Shown piece by piece: positions 6,449 through 7,228 of a stretch of 7,228 nt of DNA. This DNA comes from Calditrichia bacterium (GTDB lineage: Bacteria; Calditrichota; Calditrichia; JAJRVZ01), in assembly GCA_030634505.1 (NCBI GenBank), contig DAOWAQ010000100.1:1-7228 (forward strand), written 5' to 3'. Each line of letters begins with the position of its first letter. The stretch's first letter is position 1. Under the pieces are notes generated by a model. The model ran no database searches. It worked only from the letters and a program-made list of their open reading frames with translations, and was not told where the DNA came from. Made by a program: the position numbers and the translations under genes.

Positions 6449-7228
6449 ATTCTATTCAGATATTTTTGGTATTTCATGTAAAATTCATTTATTTCCGAAT
6501 CTTTTTTGCCTCTTTTTTTTGCGCCATTAATAAATATATTTAATTTTATTAATAGCATATTCAAAGCAGCACTTTTCTTATCTTGATCTATTAATTCATT
6601 ATCAATGACTTTTTCCAGAGTCTTGATACGAAACCGGTCCATTCCCCAAAACTTTTGCGATAGCTGATCTTCATGACCGCCATACTTTTTTAATAGAGGT
6701 ATTTCCAGGTAGAGCACTGGTAAAAACGCACAGATTCGCAACCACATATCGTAATCTTCGCAAGCAGGAAGGGAAGTATCAAATAATCCATATTTTTCAA
6801 AGATTTCTTTTTTTATTAAAACAGATGACGGAGAAATCACACAGCGAGGCAAGCATTTTTCAAAAATGTATCCGCCAAATTTTTGATGTTTATCTTTGGG
6901 ATTCACCCTTTTGCCATTGCGTATCCAGATTTCGTTAGTGTGGAATATTAGGTATTCAGAATTTTGCATTATTGCGTTGATCTGTAGTTCAAGTTTTTTG
7001 GGTAACCACTCATCGTCAGAATCCAGGAATGCAATCCAGTTTCCTGATGATTCTTCAATTCCGAGATTACGAGCGTTACTGATTCCAGAATTCTTCTGCC
7101 AGAAATATTTAATTTGTGGAAATTCTTTTTTTATTAATTTATCAGTGCCATCATTTGAACCATCATCAATTATAATAATTTCTTGAGGAGCATGAGTTTG
7201 ATTTAACACAGAATTTATTGCTCTTTTA
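6445..7228 (-). CDS. Family 2 glycosyltransferase (5' end missing)
   Basis: The frame stays open past the GTG at 7209 to the right edge, reading KRAINSVLNQTHAPQE, which is the usual continuous N-terminal region of GT2 enzymes, so the true start lies outside the window. Counting from the GTG: IIIIDDGSNDGT (11-22) is the nucleotide-binding strand and loop, NARNLG (45-50) the next conserved motif, FLDSDDEW (61-68) the DXD metal/UDP-sugar motif, and CEDYDMWLR (150-158) the acceptor-side ED motif with the likely catalytic base. A 50-60 residue helical, Lys-rich tail follows about residue 195. It is a cytoplasmic or membrane-associated GT-A transferase using a nucleotide sugar, typical of polysaccharide or glycolipid assembly; the sugar is unknown. 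It is convergent with vapC. No terminator sits between the two genes because their stops overlap. Confidence 0.9.
   Translation of the reverse strand, partial: KRAINSVLNQTHAPQEIIIIDDGSNDGTDKLIKKEFPQIKYFWQKNSGISNARNLGIEESSGNWIAFLDSDDEWLPKKLELQINAIMQNSEYLIFHTNEIWIRNGKRVNPKDKHQKFGGYIFEKCLPRCVISPSSVLIKKEIFEKYGLFDTSLPACEDYDMWLRICAFLPVLYLEIPLLKKYGGHEDQLSQKFWGMDRFRIKTLEKVIDNELIDQDKKSAALNMLLIKLNIFINGAKKRGKKDSEINEFYMKYQKYLNRI

Noticed and set aside
7207..7209. GTG as start of the GT2 gene
   Set aside because: The upstream codons to the window edge encode the normal GT2 N-terminal residues (AINSVLNQT).
1..7228. CRISPR array, tRNA, rRNA, insertion sequence or phage attachment site
   Set aside because: No regularly spaced repeats, cloverleaf-like segments, transposase motifs or terminal repeats were seen on reading the window.

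Overview
The window is AT-rich DNA (about one third G+C by eye) from a Gram-negative bacterium: it encodes an Omp85-type outer-membrane beta-barrel with a signal peptide. Two upstream regions (883-915 and 5793-5823) fit the TTTG/TTG-N19-20-TAnnTTTG promoter pattern of Bacteroidota, but several genes also have good Shine-Dalgarno sequences, which classical Bacteroidota mostly lack. A lineage in or near the Bacteroidota/FCB group (for example Ignavibacteriota or Calditrichota) fits. This placement is inference, not proof.

Layout from left to right. (1) A gene cut by the left edge (1-830, +) encodes a transglutaminase-like domain with a visible Cys-His-Glu triad, followed by TPR-like helices. 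(2) A class V PLP-dependent aminotransferase / cysteine desulfurase-like enzyme (966-2432, +). (3) A small PilZ-domain protein with a degenerate second motif (2605-2994, +). (4) Convergent with it, overlapping by 4 bases, a short one-POTRA Omp85 protein (2991-4286, -). (5) Divergent from that across a 58-base gap, a multi-membrane-spanning GT-C type glycosyltransferase (4345-5739, +). (6) A vapBC toxin-antitoxin operon (5851-6072 and 6056-6448, +) with a promoter and an inverted-repeat operator candidate. (7) Convergent with vapC, again overlapping by 4 bases, a family 2 glycosyltransferase (6445 to the right edge, -).

The genes do not form one pathway. The Omp85 protein, the membrane glycosyltransferase and the GT2 enzyme suggest cell-envelope or surface-glycan functions. 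PilZ could be a c-di-GMP effector in the same setting, but its neighbours do not prove this. The vapBC module is a self-contained addiction/stress cassette sitting between the two glycosyltransferases. I see no tRNA, rRNA, CRISPR array, insertion sequence or attachment site, and no intergenic stretch longer than about 170 bases. I found no convincing evidence of a new multi-gene system. The most interesting points are the vapBC control region, the altered PilZ motif, the stand-alone single-POTRA Omp85 and the two matching 4-base convergent stop overlaps.
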